In this document: positions 8,583 to 17,588 of the stretch, piece by piece
How positions within the stretch are numbered: the first letter of the stretch is position 1
How the letters are laid out: each line of letters starts with the position of its first letter
Source: Streptomyces sp. ITFR-16
GTDB taxonomy: Bacteria; Actinomycetota; Actinomycetes; Streptomycetales; Streptomycetaceae
Reading direction: 5' to 3'
DNA: 64,000 nt
NCBI RefSeq assembly: GCF_031844705.1
Contig: NZ_CP134609.1
Span: 5,208,001-5,272,000, forward strand
Notes under the pieces: generated by a model
What the model was told of the DNA's origin: nothing
The model's database searches: none
What the model saw: the letters and a program-made list of their open reading frames with translations, nothing else
Translations under genes and position numbers: made by a program

Positions 8583-9608
8583 ATGTACGGCAGTCACAAC
8601 GGCCGGTTCGGCATGCGAGGGGCCACGGCCGTGGCGGGGGCCGCGCTGCTGCTCGCCGGATGCACCTCGTCCGGCGACGGCTCCGGCGACGGCGGGGACG
8701 GCAAGAACCCGGCGGCCATCGGCCAGCGGCCCGCGGGCAGCGATCCGTACTGGGTCAACCCCGACGGGAACGCCGCCCGGCAGGTCGCCCGGTACACCGA
8801 GGACGGCAAGAAGAAGGAGGCCGCCCTGATCCGCCGCATCGCGGAGCAGCCGGTCGGGGAGTGGATCGGCACGGACAACCCCGAGGCCGAGGCGAAGGGC
8901 TTCACCGAGGCGGCGAAGAAGGCCCACCGGGAAGCGGTGCTGGTCCTCTACAACATCCCGCACCGCGACTGCGGGCAGTTCTCCAAGGGCGGCGCCGCCG
9001 ACGGGGACGCGTACCGCGCCTGGGTGGAGAGCGTGGCCCAGGGCATCGGCGACCGGGGTGCGACGGTGATCCTGGAGCCGGACGCGGTGCTGCACCTGGT
9101 CGACGGGTGCACCCCGCAGGAGTTCCACGAGGAGCGCTACGACCTGCTCAAGGGTGCGGTGGAGCGGCTCGAGGAGCTGCCGGGCACCAAGGTCTACCTG
9201 GACGCGGGCAACGCGGGCTGGCACACCCCGGATGCGCTCTTCCAGCCGCTGGCACGGGCGGGCATCGGCGCGGCCGACGGCTTCGCGGTGAACGTGTCCA
9301 ACTTCCAGACCACCGAGGTCAGCAAGGAGTTCGGCAAGCAGCTGTCGGCGAAGGTCGGCGGCAAGCCGTTCGTCATCGACACCAGCCGCAACGGCAACGG
9401 CCCGTACACCGCCGGCGCCCCCGAGGAGAACTGGTGCAACCCGCCGGGCCGGGCCCTCGGCGAGGCGCCGACGACGTCCACAGGCGACGACCTGGTCGAC
9501 GCCTACCTCTGGATCAAGCGCCCCGGCGAGTCGGACGGCGACTGCCGGGGCGGCCCGAAGGCGGGCGACTGGTGGCCCGCGTACGCCCTGGGTCTGGCAC
9601 GCGGCTAG
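8583..9608 (+). CDS. cslZ: GH6 family glycan hydrolase lipoprotein (CslZ-like)
   Basis: A 341-residue GH6 protein. A short signal with lipobox LLAGC indicates a membrane-linked exported lipoprotein. Family marks are YNIPHRDC, the acid-containing ILEPDA, YLDAGNAGW, FVIDTSRNGNG and NPPGRALG. GH6 enzymes cleave beta-1,4-glucan by inversion. Its last 4 bases overlap the convergent glxA gene, as in the Streptomyces cslA-glxA-cslZ locus, where it is thought to process the glucan made by CslA at hyphal tips. A GAGG-rich sequence precedes ATG 8583; ATG 8544 is an alternative. CslZ assignment rests on motif and synteny. Confidence 0.85.
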   Translation: MYGSHNGRFGMRGATAVAGAALLLAGCTSSGDGSGDGGDGKNPAAIGQRPAGSDPYWVNPDGNAARQVARYTEDGKKKEAALIRRIAEQPVGEWIGTDNPEAEAKGFTEAAKKAHREAVLVLYNIPHRDCGQFSKGGAADGDAYRAWVESVAQGIGDRGATVILEPDAVLHLVDGCTPQEFHEERYDLLKGAVERLEELPGTKVYLDAGNAGWHTPDALFQPLARAGIGAADGFAVNVSNFQTTEVSKEFGKQLSAKVGGKPFVIDTSRNGNGPYTAGAPEENWCNPPGRALGEAPTTSTGDDLVDAYLWIKRPGESDGDCRGGPKAGDWWPAYALGLARG

Positions 9609-11539
9609 GGCACCTCCACCCAGGTCCCCTCGGACGGGGTGCCCTTGTCGTCGGTGACGAAGAGCATGTACCAGCCGGACGGCACCAGCGCCCGGTTCTT
9701 CGGCACCGTCACCGAGATCCCGCCGTCGGTCTTCTTCAGGTCCAGCGCCACCGAGCGCTGGTCGGTGTCGGTGACATGCGTGACCGCGCTCGGCCGCATC
9801 AGCTTCGCCGACCTGATCGACGCGGCCTGGTTGGTGGTGAACATGGCCGTGCCGCCGCGCTTGATCCTTTTCGGTCCTGCGGTCAGCTCGGGCCGGGAGT
9901 CGCGGTAGAGGTACGGCGGGGTGTAGATCTCGATGCGCTGCTCGAAGACGCCGGGCCGGGTGTTGGCCTTGTCGGAGTAGAGCGAGTCGGAGCCGAAGAT
10001 CATGACCCGGCCGTCCGGCAGGAGCACCGACCCGGAGTGGTAGTTGCGCCCCACCCCGGGGTCCGCGACCCGCTTGTAGGTGTCCGACTTCGCGTCGTAC
10101 AACCGCGCCTGGAGGACGTCGGAGCCGCCGCGGCCCCGGTAGTCGTTGGATCCGCCGGTGACCAGCAGGGAGTCGTCGGGGAGCAGGGAGGCGCTCGGGT
10201 AGCGGGTGCCCTCGTCGAGGGACGCGCCGTCCTTGAACCGGGGGTCGGGGTCCTTGAGGTCGACCAGCCGGGACTTCTCGCTGGACTTGTCGGACTCGCC
10301 GACCCCGCCGCCGCCGATCACCATGAACTTCTCGTCCTGGGCCGGGGGCAGCCGTACGGTCGCCGAGGTCTCCATCTTGTCCGGGTCGCTCAGGCCGGGG
10401 ATCTTGGTGAACCTGTTGGTCGCCAGGTCCCAGACGCCGGGGGCGCGGCCGACGGTGGCCGGGCCGTAGCCGGCGTTGGACCCGGAGTAGAAGAGCTTGC
10501 CGTCGTTGAGCAGGAAGACCGCCGGATAGGTGGGGAACTTCCGGACGATGCCGGTGTACGTCCACTTCTTGGTCTTCGGGTCGTAGATCTCGTCCTTGCC
10601 GGGGACGATCTGCCCGATCTCGTCCAGCCCGGAGAGCGCGAGGACCTTGCCGTCCTTCAGCGTGGTGAGCGTCGGGTACCAGCGCGCCTCGTTCATCGGG
10701 TCGACGGTGATGTACTTCTCCGCCACCGGATCGAACTCGTAGGCCTCCCGGATGCCCTGGAAGTCCTTCTTGTCGAGGGCGAGCTTCTGGGCGATCCCGT
10801 AGACGTTGCGGGTGTCGGAGCCCGACAGCCCGGCTATCCGGTAGTTGTCCTCGGCGCCCGTCTCGTACGCCGTGCCGGACTTCTGCGCCTCGACGTAGAT
10901 CCGGCCGAGTCCGGGGTCGTTGCGCAGGAAGGCCCCGGTGTTCTTGTCGAAGACCTTGGTGGCCTTCTCCACCAGCACGGGGTCCTTGGTGACGAAGGTC
11001 TTGCCGTTGGCCTTGCCGGTGAATCTGGTGCCCGCGGGCAGCGTGATCGGCTTGTCCGGGTCCTCGTTGTGGACGACCATCAGGCCGCCGGCCTTGGTGA
11101 CGTCGCCCTTGAGCTTCTCGTAGCGCTTGGTGCCGCCGGCTATGAGCAGTTTGCCGTCGGGCAGTTGGGTGTGGCCGGAACAGAACATGTCCTTGGGCGT
11201 GGGTATGTTCTTGAAGGTGTTGGACTTCGGGTCCCACAGCACCGACCGGAAGGACTTGGCGTCGAAGTTCTTCTGGTTGTTGCCCGAACCGGCGACGAGC
11301 AGCACCTTGCCGGTGTGCAGCAGCGCCGCGTGGATCGTGTTGATCCGGAACTCGGAGGGGATGTCCAGGAAGTCCCAGTGGCCGTTGGCCGCCTTGTACT
11401 CCGGCTTGTTGATCTTGTAATCGTGGTAGCGCTCGGTGCTGAAGCGGTACAGCCACGGCCCGTTCGCTCCCGCGAGCGCGAGAACCACCGCCGTACTGAT
11501 CGCCATGCGGCGGGTACGGCGGCTCGGACGGTACTTCAT
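9605..11539 (-). CDS. glxA: Radical copper oxidase GlxA (galactose-oxidase-like)
   Basis: 644 residues. An Arg-rich N-terminus and membrane anchor (about 12-30) are followed by a seven-bladed Kelch-type propeller and a C-terminal Ig-like domain. The likely thioether-forming pair is Cys120 (DMFCSGH) and Tyr288 (EARWYPT), with Trp287 beside it. Further copper ligands probably come from FPTYP and NYHSG. GlxA oxidises glycans and is required with CslA for tip glucan deposition and Streptomyces development. Its ATG overlaps the cslA stop by 4 bp, so translation is coupled. Confidence 0.93.
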   Translation of the reverse strand: MKYRPSRRTRRMAISTAVVLALAGANGPWLYRFSTERYHDYKINKPEYKAANGHWDFLDIPSEFRINTIHAALLHTGKVLLVAGSGNNQKNFDAKSFRSVLWDPKSNTFKNIPTPKDMFCSGHTQLPDGKLLIAGGTKRYEKLKGDVTKAGGLMVVHNEDPDKPITLPAGTRFTGKANGKTFVTKDPVLVEKATKVFDKNTGAFLRNDPGLGRIYVEAQKSGTAYETGAEDNYRIAGLSGSDTRNVYGIAQKLALDKKDFQGIREAYEFDPVAEKYITVDPMNEARWYPTLTTLKDGKVLALSGLDEIGQIVPGKDEIYDPKTKKWTYTGIVRKFPTYPAVFLLNDGKLFYSGSNAGYGPATVGRAPGVWDLATNRFTKIPGLSDPDKMETSATVRLPPAQDEKFMVIGGGGVGESDKSSEKSRLVDLKDPDPRFKDGASLDEGTRYPSASLLPDDSLLVTGGSNDYRGRGGSDVLQARLYDAKSDTYKRVADPGVGRNYHSGSVLLPDGRVMIFGSDSLYSDKANTRPGVFEQRIEIYTPPYLYRDSRPELTAGPKRIKRGGTAMFTTNQAASIRSAKLMRPSAVTHVTDTDQRSVALDLKKTDGGISVTVPKNRALVPSGWYMLFVTDDKGTPSEGTWVEVP

Positions 11540-13449
11540 GGTTTACGTCCCCCAAGGGCGATCTGCATGGTCTCTTCGTTGCCGGGCCAGTGGGCCCCGG
11601 CCTGCGGGGCGCCGGCCGGTGGGCCGCTCGCGGGCGGCGGGCCCGCCCGGCGCTTCTTCTTCTCCGCGCGCACGGTGGACTGCCAGCCGAGGATCGGAGC
11701 CGCGGTGATCAGCAGCGCCAGCGCGGCCCAGGTGAGCATCGCCGGGTGGCTGTGGCCGAGGACGAACGACGCCACGATGGAGCCGCCGAAGACCAGGATG
11801 AAGAAGAGGTGGATGCGGAAGGTGCCGAAGAGGGTGTCCGGGCTGGACGAGTCGCCCTTGGGCGTCACCACGAAGGAGCTCTTGCGGCGCAGCACGGCGT
11901 CCATCAGCGAGCGGGCGTAGAGCGGGGCGGAGAGCGCGGACATCACCATGCCGGCCAGGCCGCCGGAGCCCTCGGGCTCGTGCGGCGAGACGTTGTGCCG
12001 GCGGTTCCAGATGTACAGCCCGATCTGGAGCGCGGAGGCGTTGCCGTACAGCATCATCCAGACCGTGGGGTCGATCTGCACACCCGAGGCGCCCATGCCC
12101 AGGAACAGCGCGCAACTGAGGGCGGCGAGGATCCAGTTCATGGCGGACATCGGATAGAAGATGATCATCATCGTGTAGTTGAAGAGCTTGCCCGCGGGCA
12201 GCGAGAAGAAGCCCTTCCAGTACTGCTTGAGGATCGTCTCGTACGTCCCGCGCGACCAGCGCAGCTGCTGGGTGAAGAAGTCCGTCCACGCGGTCGGGCC
12301 CTCGCCCACGGCCAGCACGTCCGGGGTGTAGACCGAGCGCCACTTGCGGCCGGTGTGCGGATTGCGGGCGCGGTGCATCTCGAAGCCGGTGGCCATGTCC
12401 TCGGTGATCGAGTCGTACAGCCCGCCGATCTGCTTCAGCGCCGTGATCCGTACCGCGTTGCTGGTGCCGACGAACATCGGCGCGCCGTACCGGTTGCCCG
12501 CACGCTGGATCAGCGCGTGGAAGAGGAACTGCTGGGACTCGGCGGCCTTGGTGACGAAGGTGTCGTAGTTGCCGTAGACCTGCGGACCGATGACGAAGCC
12601 GACGTCCGGGTCGCGGAAGTAGCCGAGCATCCGCTCCAGATAGTTGGGCATCGGTACGTGATCGGTGTCGACGGAGGCGAAGAAGTCGTACGCGTCGCCG
12701 TGCGCGTCGAGCCAGGCGTTGTAGTTGCCGTGCTTGGTCTTCGCCCGGTGCGGGCCCTTGGCCTGGTTCCAGTGCGCCACGCCCTTGCGGGAGAAGTGGT
12801 GCACCCCGAGCCGCCGGCAGACCTCCTTCACCGCCGGGTCGTCGCCCTCGTCGAGCAGCCAGACGTGCATCAGCCCGCGGTGGCGGATGCGGACGGCGGC
12901 CTCCAGGGTCTTCGTCACCATCTCCAGGGGTTCCTTGCCCGGGACGAAGGAGGTGAGGAAGGCGACCCGGGTGCCGGTCTCCGGCACGACCGGGACCGGG
13001 TCGCGCGCCACCAGCGTGGCGTGCGCGTTGGAGAGGACGTTCATGGTGCGGAAGAGCTCGATCAGACCGATCGAGACCAGCATCACGACGTCGAGGACCA
13101 GCAGCGTGTCGTTCTTGAGGTTCGGGTCGCGCTGGGTCCAGTGCTCGGGCTGCATCAGCCAGGCGAAGAGGCCGAGCGAGACGAGCGGGGCGGCGCCGAG
13201 CAGGAGCGTCGCACGGATGCGGTGCGGCTCCTGGGAGAGGAGCGAGCGGTACTTCACGGTGTACGGCTTGGCCGGATCGGGCTGGGTCAGTGGCCCGGCG
13301 AGCCGGCTGTAGTGCTCGTAGTCGTACCGTGGCAGCGCTTTCTTCTGCCGCCGCCGGTGGCCCCCGGTCCGCGGCTGCGGGGGTATCCGAAGCTGGGCGG
13401 TCCGGGAAGGGTCGTTGTCCTGCCGGGCGCCTGGCGGCGTCGACGTCAT
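11536..13449 (-). CDS. cslA: Cellulose synthase-like glycosyltransferase CslA (GT2)
   Basis: 637 residues. A basic disordered N-terminus is followed by two membrane helices (about 80-98, 115-132). The GT2 catalytic domain carries DEGDD (200-204), DTD (261-263), the catalytic base in ITED (348-351) and QQLRW (394-398). Several C-terminal membrane helices follow, then a Pro/Ala-rich tail. It is expected to polymerise a beta-glucan from UDP-sugar at hyphal tips. A G-rich SD lies about 7 nt before the ATG. It is first of a two-gene unit with glxA. Confidence 0.93.
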   Translation of the reverse strand: MTSTPPGARQDNDPSRTAQLRIPPQPRTGGHRRRQKKALPRYDYEHYSRLAGPLTQPDPAKPYTVKYRSLLSQEPHRIRATLLLGAAPLVSLGLFAWLMQPEHWTQRDPNLKNDTLLVLDVVMLVSIGLIELFRTMNVLSNAHATLVARDPVPVVPETGTRVAFLTSFVPGKEPLEMVTKTLEAAVRIRHRGLMHVWLLDEGDDPAVKEVCRRLGVHHFSRKGVAHWNQAKGPHRAKTKHGNYNAWLDAHGDAYDFFASVDTDHVPMPNYLERMLGYFRDPDVGFVIGPQVYGNYDTFVTKAAESQQFLFHALIQRAGNRYGAPMFVGTSNAVRITALKQIGGLYDSITEDMATGFEMHRARNPHTGRKWRSVYTPDVLAVGEGPTAWTDFFTQQLRWSRGTYETILKQYWKGFFSLPAGKLFNYTMMIIFYPMSAMNWILAALSCALFLGMGASGVQIDPTVWMMLYGNASALQIGLYIWNRRHNVSPHEPEGSGGLAGMVMSALSAPLYARSLMDAVLRRKSSFVVTPKGDSSSPDTLFGTFRIHLFFILVFGGSIVASFVLGHSHPAMLTWAALALLITAAPILGWQSTVRAEKKKRRAGPPPASGPPAGAPQAGAHWPGNEETMQIALGGRKP

Positions 13450-13890
13450 GGGTCATCCCCCTGCACGCAGGAGACTGCGTGGTCGCTCGGTCGTTTCGTC
13501 CGCCGTGTCTCCCCCTGAAACGCGGCCGACGGCTCAGTGGCGGGTCGCCTTTCCTGAGACATGGAATGCCGACCTTCCGGTTGCATGATGCCTGTTCGGC
13601 ATCCGGTCGCGAACGAGGCCCCCACCTCGTGCCGGACACAACCGGAATATCCCCCTCTTCCACCCCCCAACTGCACCGGTCGCCGGACCGGTTGGCGCCG
13701 ACGACTCCCAGACAGGTTGGCCGAACCCGGGCGTCTCCGCAAGGGGGGAAACAGACTGTTAACCGCTCATACGCACGATTTGAGGGGCTCTTGCGCAGGG
13801 GCGGCGCGGGGGCGTAGGGCGGGGCCCGTGCGCCGCCGGGGGAGCCGGGGGAGGGTCGGGAGGAGAGGTGGGAAAGGGGCCGGAAACGAA
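13450..13890. other. Intergenic region upstream of cslA
   Basis: About 440 bp between cslA (leftward) and the tRNA-Lys terminator. It must hold the cslA promoter, but I see no confident -10/-35 pair. An AT-richer patch around 13755-13780 is the only compositional break. ORFs crossing it lack SD sequences and coding bias. Confidence 0.4.
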
Positions 13891-13923
13891 CAACGCCCCC
13901 TCACGCGTGGTGAGGGGGCGTTG
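13891..13923 (-). terminator. Hairpin terminator downstream of tRNA-Lys copy 1
   Basis: A perfect 13-bp stem (13891-13903 with 13911-13923) and 7-nt loop lie 8 bp beyond the 3' end of the leftward tRNA. The stem holds CGCCCCCTCA / TGAGGGGGCG. Confidence 0.85.
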
Positions 13924-13931
13924 ACTCTGCG

Positions 13932-14005
13932 TGCGCCGCCAGGGACTCGAACCCCGGACCCGCTGATTAAGAGTCAGCTGCTCTAACCAACTGAGCTAGC
14001 GGCGC
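13932..14005 (-). tRNA. tRNA-Lys (CTT), copy 1
   Basis: A 74-nt cloverleaf on the minus strand: acceptor GCGCCGC/GCGGCGC, D-arm GCTC..GAGC, anticodon loop CTCTTAA (anticodon CTT, reads AAG), T-loop TTCGAGT, discriminator A, CCA not encoded. It is identical in sequence to the copies at 21599 and 41379, and all three share the 8 nt GTCAGCAG immediately upstream. A TAGAGT hexamer at the right distance upstream is a possible -10. Confidence 0.97.
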
Positions 14006-14188
14006 CTGCTGACCTGGAGAACTCTACCCGATCCGGGACGGTGCTCCTGACCATTTCACCTTCGTCCCGGCCTGTCGGATGGTAGTTTTTTCTCTTCTAT
14101 CCGTCAAAATGCGATATGTCAGGAGAGTTGAAACACTGACGCCCGTGCAGATGCGCCCAAAGATCTTGACGAGTGCGGAGGGAATCGC

Positions 14189-15490
14189 ATGACTGTGCCG
14201 GCCTTCGAGGAGTACGTACCCGCCGTCGACTGCACCTGTGCGGGGTGCGCCGTCCAACGGCGGACCGCGGCGACGGGACTGCCGACGCGGTACGGAGGGC
14301 ATCCGGCCGCGCACGGCGCGCGGCGCGCGATGGTGCTGGTCACCGCCGCCGGCGTGGTGCTGAGCGGCGGGGTGGCGGCGGCCGGCCCCGCCCCGGTGCC
14401 GGGCGCGGGACCGGTGAGCGATCCCTCGCCGGGGCCCGACAGCCCCCAGGGCGGGCCCGGCCCGCTGCGCGGCTCGGGGGCCTCGGGGCCGCCCGCCGCC
14501 CAGTCGGTACCGGTGCTGCGCGAGACCACCCGGGCCGACATCATCAACCGGGCCAAGAAGTGGGTCACCGCGCAGGTCCCGTACAGCATGGACAAGTACT
14601 GGTCCGACGGATACCGGCAGGACTGCTCCGGCTATGTGTCCATGGCCTGGAACCTGGCGGGCAACGAGTGGACCGGCAGCCTCGCCACATACGGCACGCG
14701 GATCGCGCGGGAGGAGCTGCAGCCCGGCGACATCCTGCTCTTCCACAACCCGGCCGACCCCACGAAGGGCTCCCACGTCACGATCTTCGGGGGCTGGACG
14801 GACTACACCCATACCCACTACACGGCGTACGAGCAGACCAAGCCGCACACCCGCAAGCAGACGACGCCCATGGCGTACTGGACCAACTCCGGCAACTACG
14901 TCGCCTACCGCTACAAGGGGCTGACGACCGGCAGCGGCGGCAGCACGGCGACGACGACCCCGTTCCCCGGCGCCGGGAGCTTCGGTGCCGGAGCGAACAA
15001 CGCCTATGTCACCCAGCTCGGCAAGATGCTGGTCGACCGGGGCGGCAAGCGCTTCTACAAGGTCGGGCCCGGGCCCGCCTGGAGCAGCGCCGACCGGCTG
15101 GCCACCGAGGCGTTCCAGAAGGCGCAGGGCTGGAAGGGTGCGGAGGCCGACGGCATCCCCGGCCCCGACACCTGGAGCCTCCTGGTGACCGGGAAGGGCC
15201 ATGACATCCCCGCCGCGACGGGGACGGCCGGCCAGAGCGGTTCGACCGGGGTGCCCGCGTTCCCCGGACGGGGCTATTTCCGGCCGGGTCAGTCCAACAG
15301 CCATGTCGACAGGCTCGGCAAACAGTTGGTGAAGAAGGGATACGGCAAGTACTACCTGGTGGGCCCCGGACCCGTGTGGACCGAGGCGGACCGGCGCAAT
15401 GTCGAGGCCTTCCAGAAGGCACAGGGCTGGAAGGGCACGGAGGCCGACGGCTATCCGGGCCCGGAGACCTGGCGGCGACTCTTCGCGTGA
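14189..15490 (+). CDS. Secreted amidase-type hydrolase with two peptidoglycan-binding repeats
   Basis: 433 residues. An unusually long N-terminus with a C-x-C-x-x-C motif precedes the hydrophobic signal (about 47-65). A disordered Pro/Gly linker follows, then an NlpC/P60-like cysteine-peptidase fold with DCSGYVSMAW (catalytic Cys) and HVTIFGGW (catalytic His). Two similar C-terminal modules of about 75 residues each contain FQKAQGWKG.EADG.PGP.TW, the pattern of peptidoglycan-binding domains. It likely cuts or remodels the cell wall. GGAGGGA (14177-14183) supports ATG 14189. The 25-bp gap to the next gene suggests co-transcription. Confidence 0.82.
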   Translation: MTVPAFEEYVPAVDCTCAGCAVQRRTAATGLPTRYGGHPAAHGARRAMVLVTAAGVVLSGGVAAAGPAPVPGAGPVSDPSPGPDSPQGGPGPLRGSGASGPPAAQSVPVLRETTRADIINRAKKWVTAQVPYSMDKYWSDGYRQDCSGYVSMAWNLAGNEWTGSLATYGTRIAREELQPGDILLFHNPADPTKGSHVTIFGGWTDYTHTHYTAYEQTKPHTRKQTTPMAYWTNSGNYVAYRYKGLTTGSGGSTATTTPFPGAGSFGAGANNAYVTQLGKMLVDRGGKRFYKVGPGPAWSSADRLATEAFQKAQGWKGAEADGIPGPDTWSLLVTGKGHDIPAATGTAGQSGSTGVPAFPGRGYFRPGQSNSHVDRLGKQLVKKGYGKYYLVGPGPVWTEADRRNVEAFQKAQGWKGTEADGYPGPETWRRLFA

Positions 15491-15515
15491 CACGACGCAC
15501 ATGACGGAGGCGGTA

Positions 15516-17420
15516 ATGCGATCCACGGTGTCGGACAGCTCCGGGAACCCGGAGAACGGGCAGGACCCGGCGTACGGGGAGGAGAGATACGGGGCGGTCC
15601 CGGTGCGGGAGTGGGTGGGGCCGGGCGGCGCGGGCAGCGTCACGGACGCGTGGGCCGCCGCGGCCGACGACCGGGCGGTGGCCGCCGACGGCCGGCGGCC
15701 GGCAAAGAGCCGTACGCCCGCGCCGGGCCCGGACCCGGTGGCCGGCCTGGACCCGGAGCCGGCCCCCTTTGCGGTGGCGGCCCCGGCCCCAGCCGCCGAC
15801 GAGGCCGGGCGCGTGGCCGAACACGCGTCCGGCGACGGCGGTCCGGCGCACTCCGGTCCGGCGCACTCCGGTCCTGACTCCGTCGTCGATCTGGTGCTCG
15901 ACCTGGTGCCGGCCGAGGACGACCGCAAGGGTTCCGCCTTCGGCGCCACCTCGGCGTCGGTGTCCGTGCCCCCGACGAGCCACGCGGTGCCGGAGGAGGC
16001 GGAGCCGGAAGCGGTGGCTCCCGCCCCCGTCGTTCCCGATCCGGCGACTCCGGCGGTTCCGGCGGTTCCGGCGACTCCGGTGACTCCGGTGACTCCGGTG
16101 ACTCCGGTGGCCGAGGCCGACCCGCTGCCCGAGCCCGAGCCGGAGCCGGAGGCGGACCCCGAGCCGGCCCTCGCCCCCGAGCCCGTCCTCGTCCTGTCCG
16201 GCGCGGGAAGCGGAAGCGGAACCGCAGCCGAGACGGAAGCCGGGACCGCCGCCCGCGTGCCCGGCCCCGACGCCGGGCCCCGTACCGACTCCCGCTGGGA
16301 CACCGGCCGGCACCAGGCGGTCATCGCCAACGAGCGCACCGCCTCCATCCCCGTGCACCTGCTCTTCCGCGACGACCCCGAGACCGGTGCGGACGCGGCG
16401 GCGCTGCCCGCCGCCGTCGTGCGGCCGGCCGCCGGGAGCGAGACCGCGCCCGGTGTCCGGCGTCCGCCGGTGCCGAGGTCACCGCAGGTGCGGCCCTCCA
16501 CCCGGCCCTCGCCCGACGCAGACCCCCGGCTCCACGAGCGGCCCGGACCGGCGCTGCCCGGCTGGGTCGCGCTGCTCACCGGTCTCGTCGGGACCGCCGC
16601 CGCCGGCGGGGTGCTCTGGTGGGCCGGGGCGGTGCCGGCGCGGGTGCTCGCCCGGCTCGGGCTCGGCCCGCGTCCGTACGACGGACTCGGCGCGGGTGCC
16701 TGGGCGGCGCTGGCGGTGCTGACGACCGTGGTGCTCCTCGCGCTCGGCGGGCTGAGCCGGGGACGGGTCGGATACGCGTGGGTGCTCACGCTGTTCGGCC
16801 AGTACCGGGGCACCGTGCGGCGGACCGGTCTGATGTGGGTCAGCCCGCTGCTGCTGCGCCGCCGGGTCGACGTGCGGCTGCGGCACTGGCGCAGCGAGCC
16901 GCTGCCCGCGATGGATGCGAACGGTACGGCGCTGCGGGTGGTCGTCCTGGTCGTGTGGCGGGTCAAGGACACCGTGCGCGCGACGCTGGGCATCGAGGAC
17001 CACGAGGAGTATCTGCGCGAGCAGGTCGAGTCGGCGATGGCGCGGGTCCTCTCCCAGCTCCCCGCCGACGCCTTCCACGAGGACGCGCACACCCTGCGCA
17101 ACGCGGAGGCGGTCGGCGACGCGCTGACCCGGATGCTCAAGGCGGACTGCGAACCGGTCGGGATCGAGGTCTACTCCGCGCAGCCGACCGGGATCGAGTA
17201 CGCGCCGGAGGTGGCGGCGGCCATGCAGCGGCGCCGGATCGCGGCCATCGACGCCAAGCACCGGGACAGTGTGCTGACGTCCGTGGTGGACGCCGTGGAC
17301 GACACCGTCAACCGGCTGACCGCCCGGGGCCTCGTGGCGCTGGACGACTACGAACGCAAGGCGCTGGTCAAGGACTTGACGGTGGCCTTCTACACCGGCC
17401 GCACCGGTGACAGCGCCTGA
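15516..17420 (+). CDS. SPFH/band-7 membrane protein with long disordered N-terminus
   Basis: 634 residues. The first 330 or so are low-complexity and acidic/proline-rich, including VTP and PEPEPE repeats. Two membrane helices follow (LPGWVALLTGLVGTAAAGGVLWW and WAALAVLTTVVLLALGGL). An SPFH (stomatin/flotillin-like) domain comes next (YAWVLTLFGQYRGTVRRTGL onward), ending in a helical part with LVALDDYERKALVKDL. SPFH proteins form membrane-microdomain scaffolds. GGAGG at 15506-15510, 5 nt before ATG 15516, fixes the start; the upstream ATG 15501 has none. Its client proteins are unknown. It shares an apparent operon with the upstream cell-wall hydrolase. Confidence 0.8.
   Translation: MRSTVSDSSGNPENGQDPAYGEERYGAVPVREWVGPGGAGSVTDAWAAAADDRAVAADGRRPAKSRTPAPGPDPVAGLDPEPAPFAVAAPAPAADEAGRVAEHASGDGGPAHSGPAHSGPDSVVDLVLDLVPAEDDRKGSAFGATSASVSVPPTSHAVPEEAEPEAVAPAPVVPDPATPAVPAVPATPVTPVTPVTPVAEADPLPEPEPEPEADPEPALAPEPVLVLSGAGSGSGTAAETEAGTAARVPGPDAGPRTDSRWDTGRHQAVIANERTASIPVHLLFRDDPETGADAAALPAAVVRPAAGSETAPGVRRPPVPRSPQVRPSTRPSPDADPRLHERPGPALPGWVALLTGLVGTAAAGGVLWWAGAVPARVLARLGLGPRPYDGLGAGAWAALAVLTTVVLLALGGLSRGRVGYAWVLTLFGQYRGTVRRTGLMWVSPLLLRRRVDVRLRHWRSEPLPAMDANGTALRVVVLVVWRVKDTVRATLGIEDHEEYLREQVESAMARVLSQLPADAFHEDAHTLRNAEAVGDALTRMLKADCEPVGIEVYSAQPTGIEYAPEVAAAMQRRRIAAIDAKHRDSVLTSVVDAVDDTVNRLTARGLVALDDYERKALVKDLTVAFYTGRTGDSA
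16041..16110 (+). repeat. 9-bp coding tandem repeats (VTP/AVP units)
   Basis: About eight consecutive 9-bp units based on actccggtg encode the series ATP AVP AVP ATP VTP VTP VTP in the disordered part of the SPFH protein. The last units are identical, so length variation by slippage is plausible. Confidence 0.75.
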
Positions 17421-17475
17421 TCCTTCTCGGGGATGTCTCGTGGGGAGCTTTTGGGCAACCGGAATCCCGCTCCCA

Positions 17476-17527
17476 TTGGTCTGGACATGTTCATGCCGCG
17501 TCAATAATCTATGACTTGGTCTAGACC
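17476..17527. promoter_or_regulatory. DasR-responsive-like elements upstream of the LPMO gene
   Basis: TTGGTCTAGACC at 17516-17527 contains the perfect 10-bp palindrome GGTCTAGACC, the core of the known DasR site (consensus ACTGGTCTAGACCACT). A second, imperfect copy TTGGTCTGGACA starts at 17476, exactly 40 bp upstream. Control of a chitin-active gene by DasR is established in Streptomyces. Which copy is bound here is inference. Confidence 0.8.
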
Positions 17528-17588
17528 GCACGACACGCGCGCAGCAGTGCTCATGGAACCTCCCCCACGAATCCGAGGAGCGACAGCA

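Noticed and set aside
7299-11920. Very long open frames on both strands (more than 1,100 codons) across the GH6-glxA-cslA region
   Set aside because: They are GC-rich shadows of cslA, glxA, GH6 and the sortase genes; their translations are Arg/Gly/Pro-rich without motifs or SD sequences.
13932-14005. tRNA-Lys copies as attachment site of an integrative element
   Set aside because: No integrase, excisionase or replication genes and no partial tRNA duplication are present in the window; the copies are full-length and functional-looking.
16030-16115. 9-bp tandem repeats as a CRISPR-like or regulatory array
   Set aside because: They are in frame and encode VTP/AVP units of a disordered protein region; there are no spacers.
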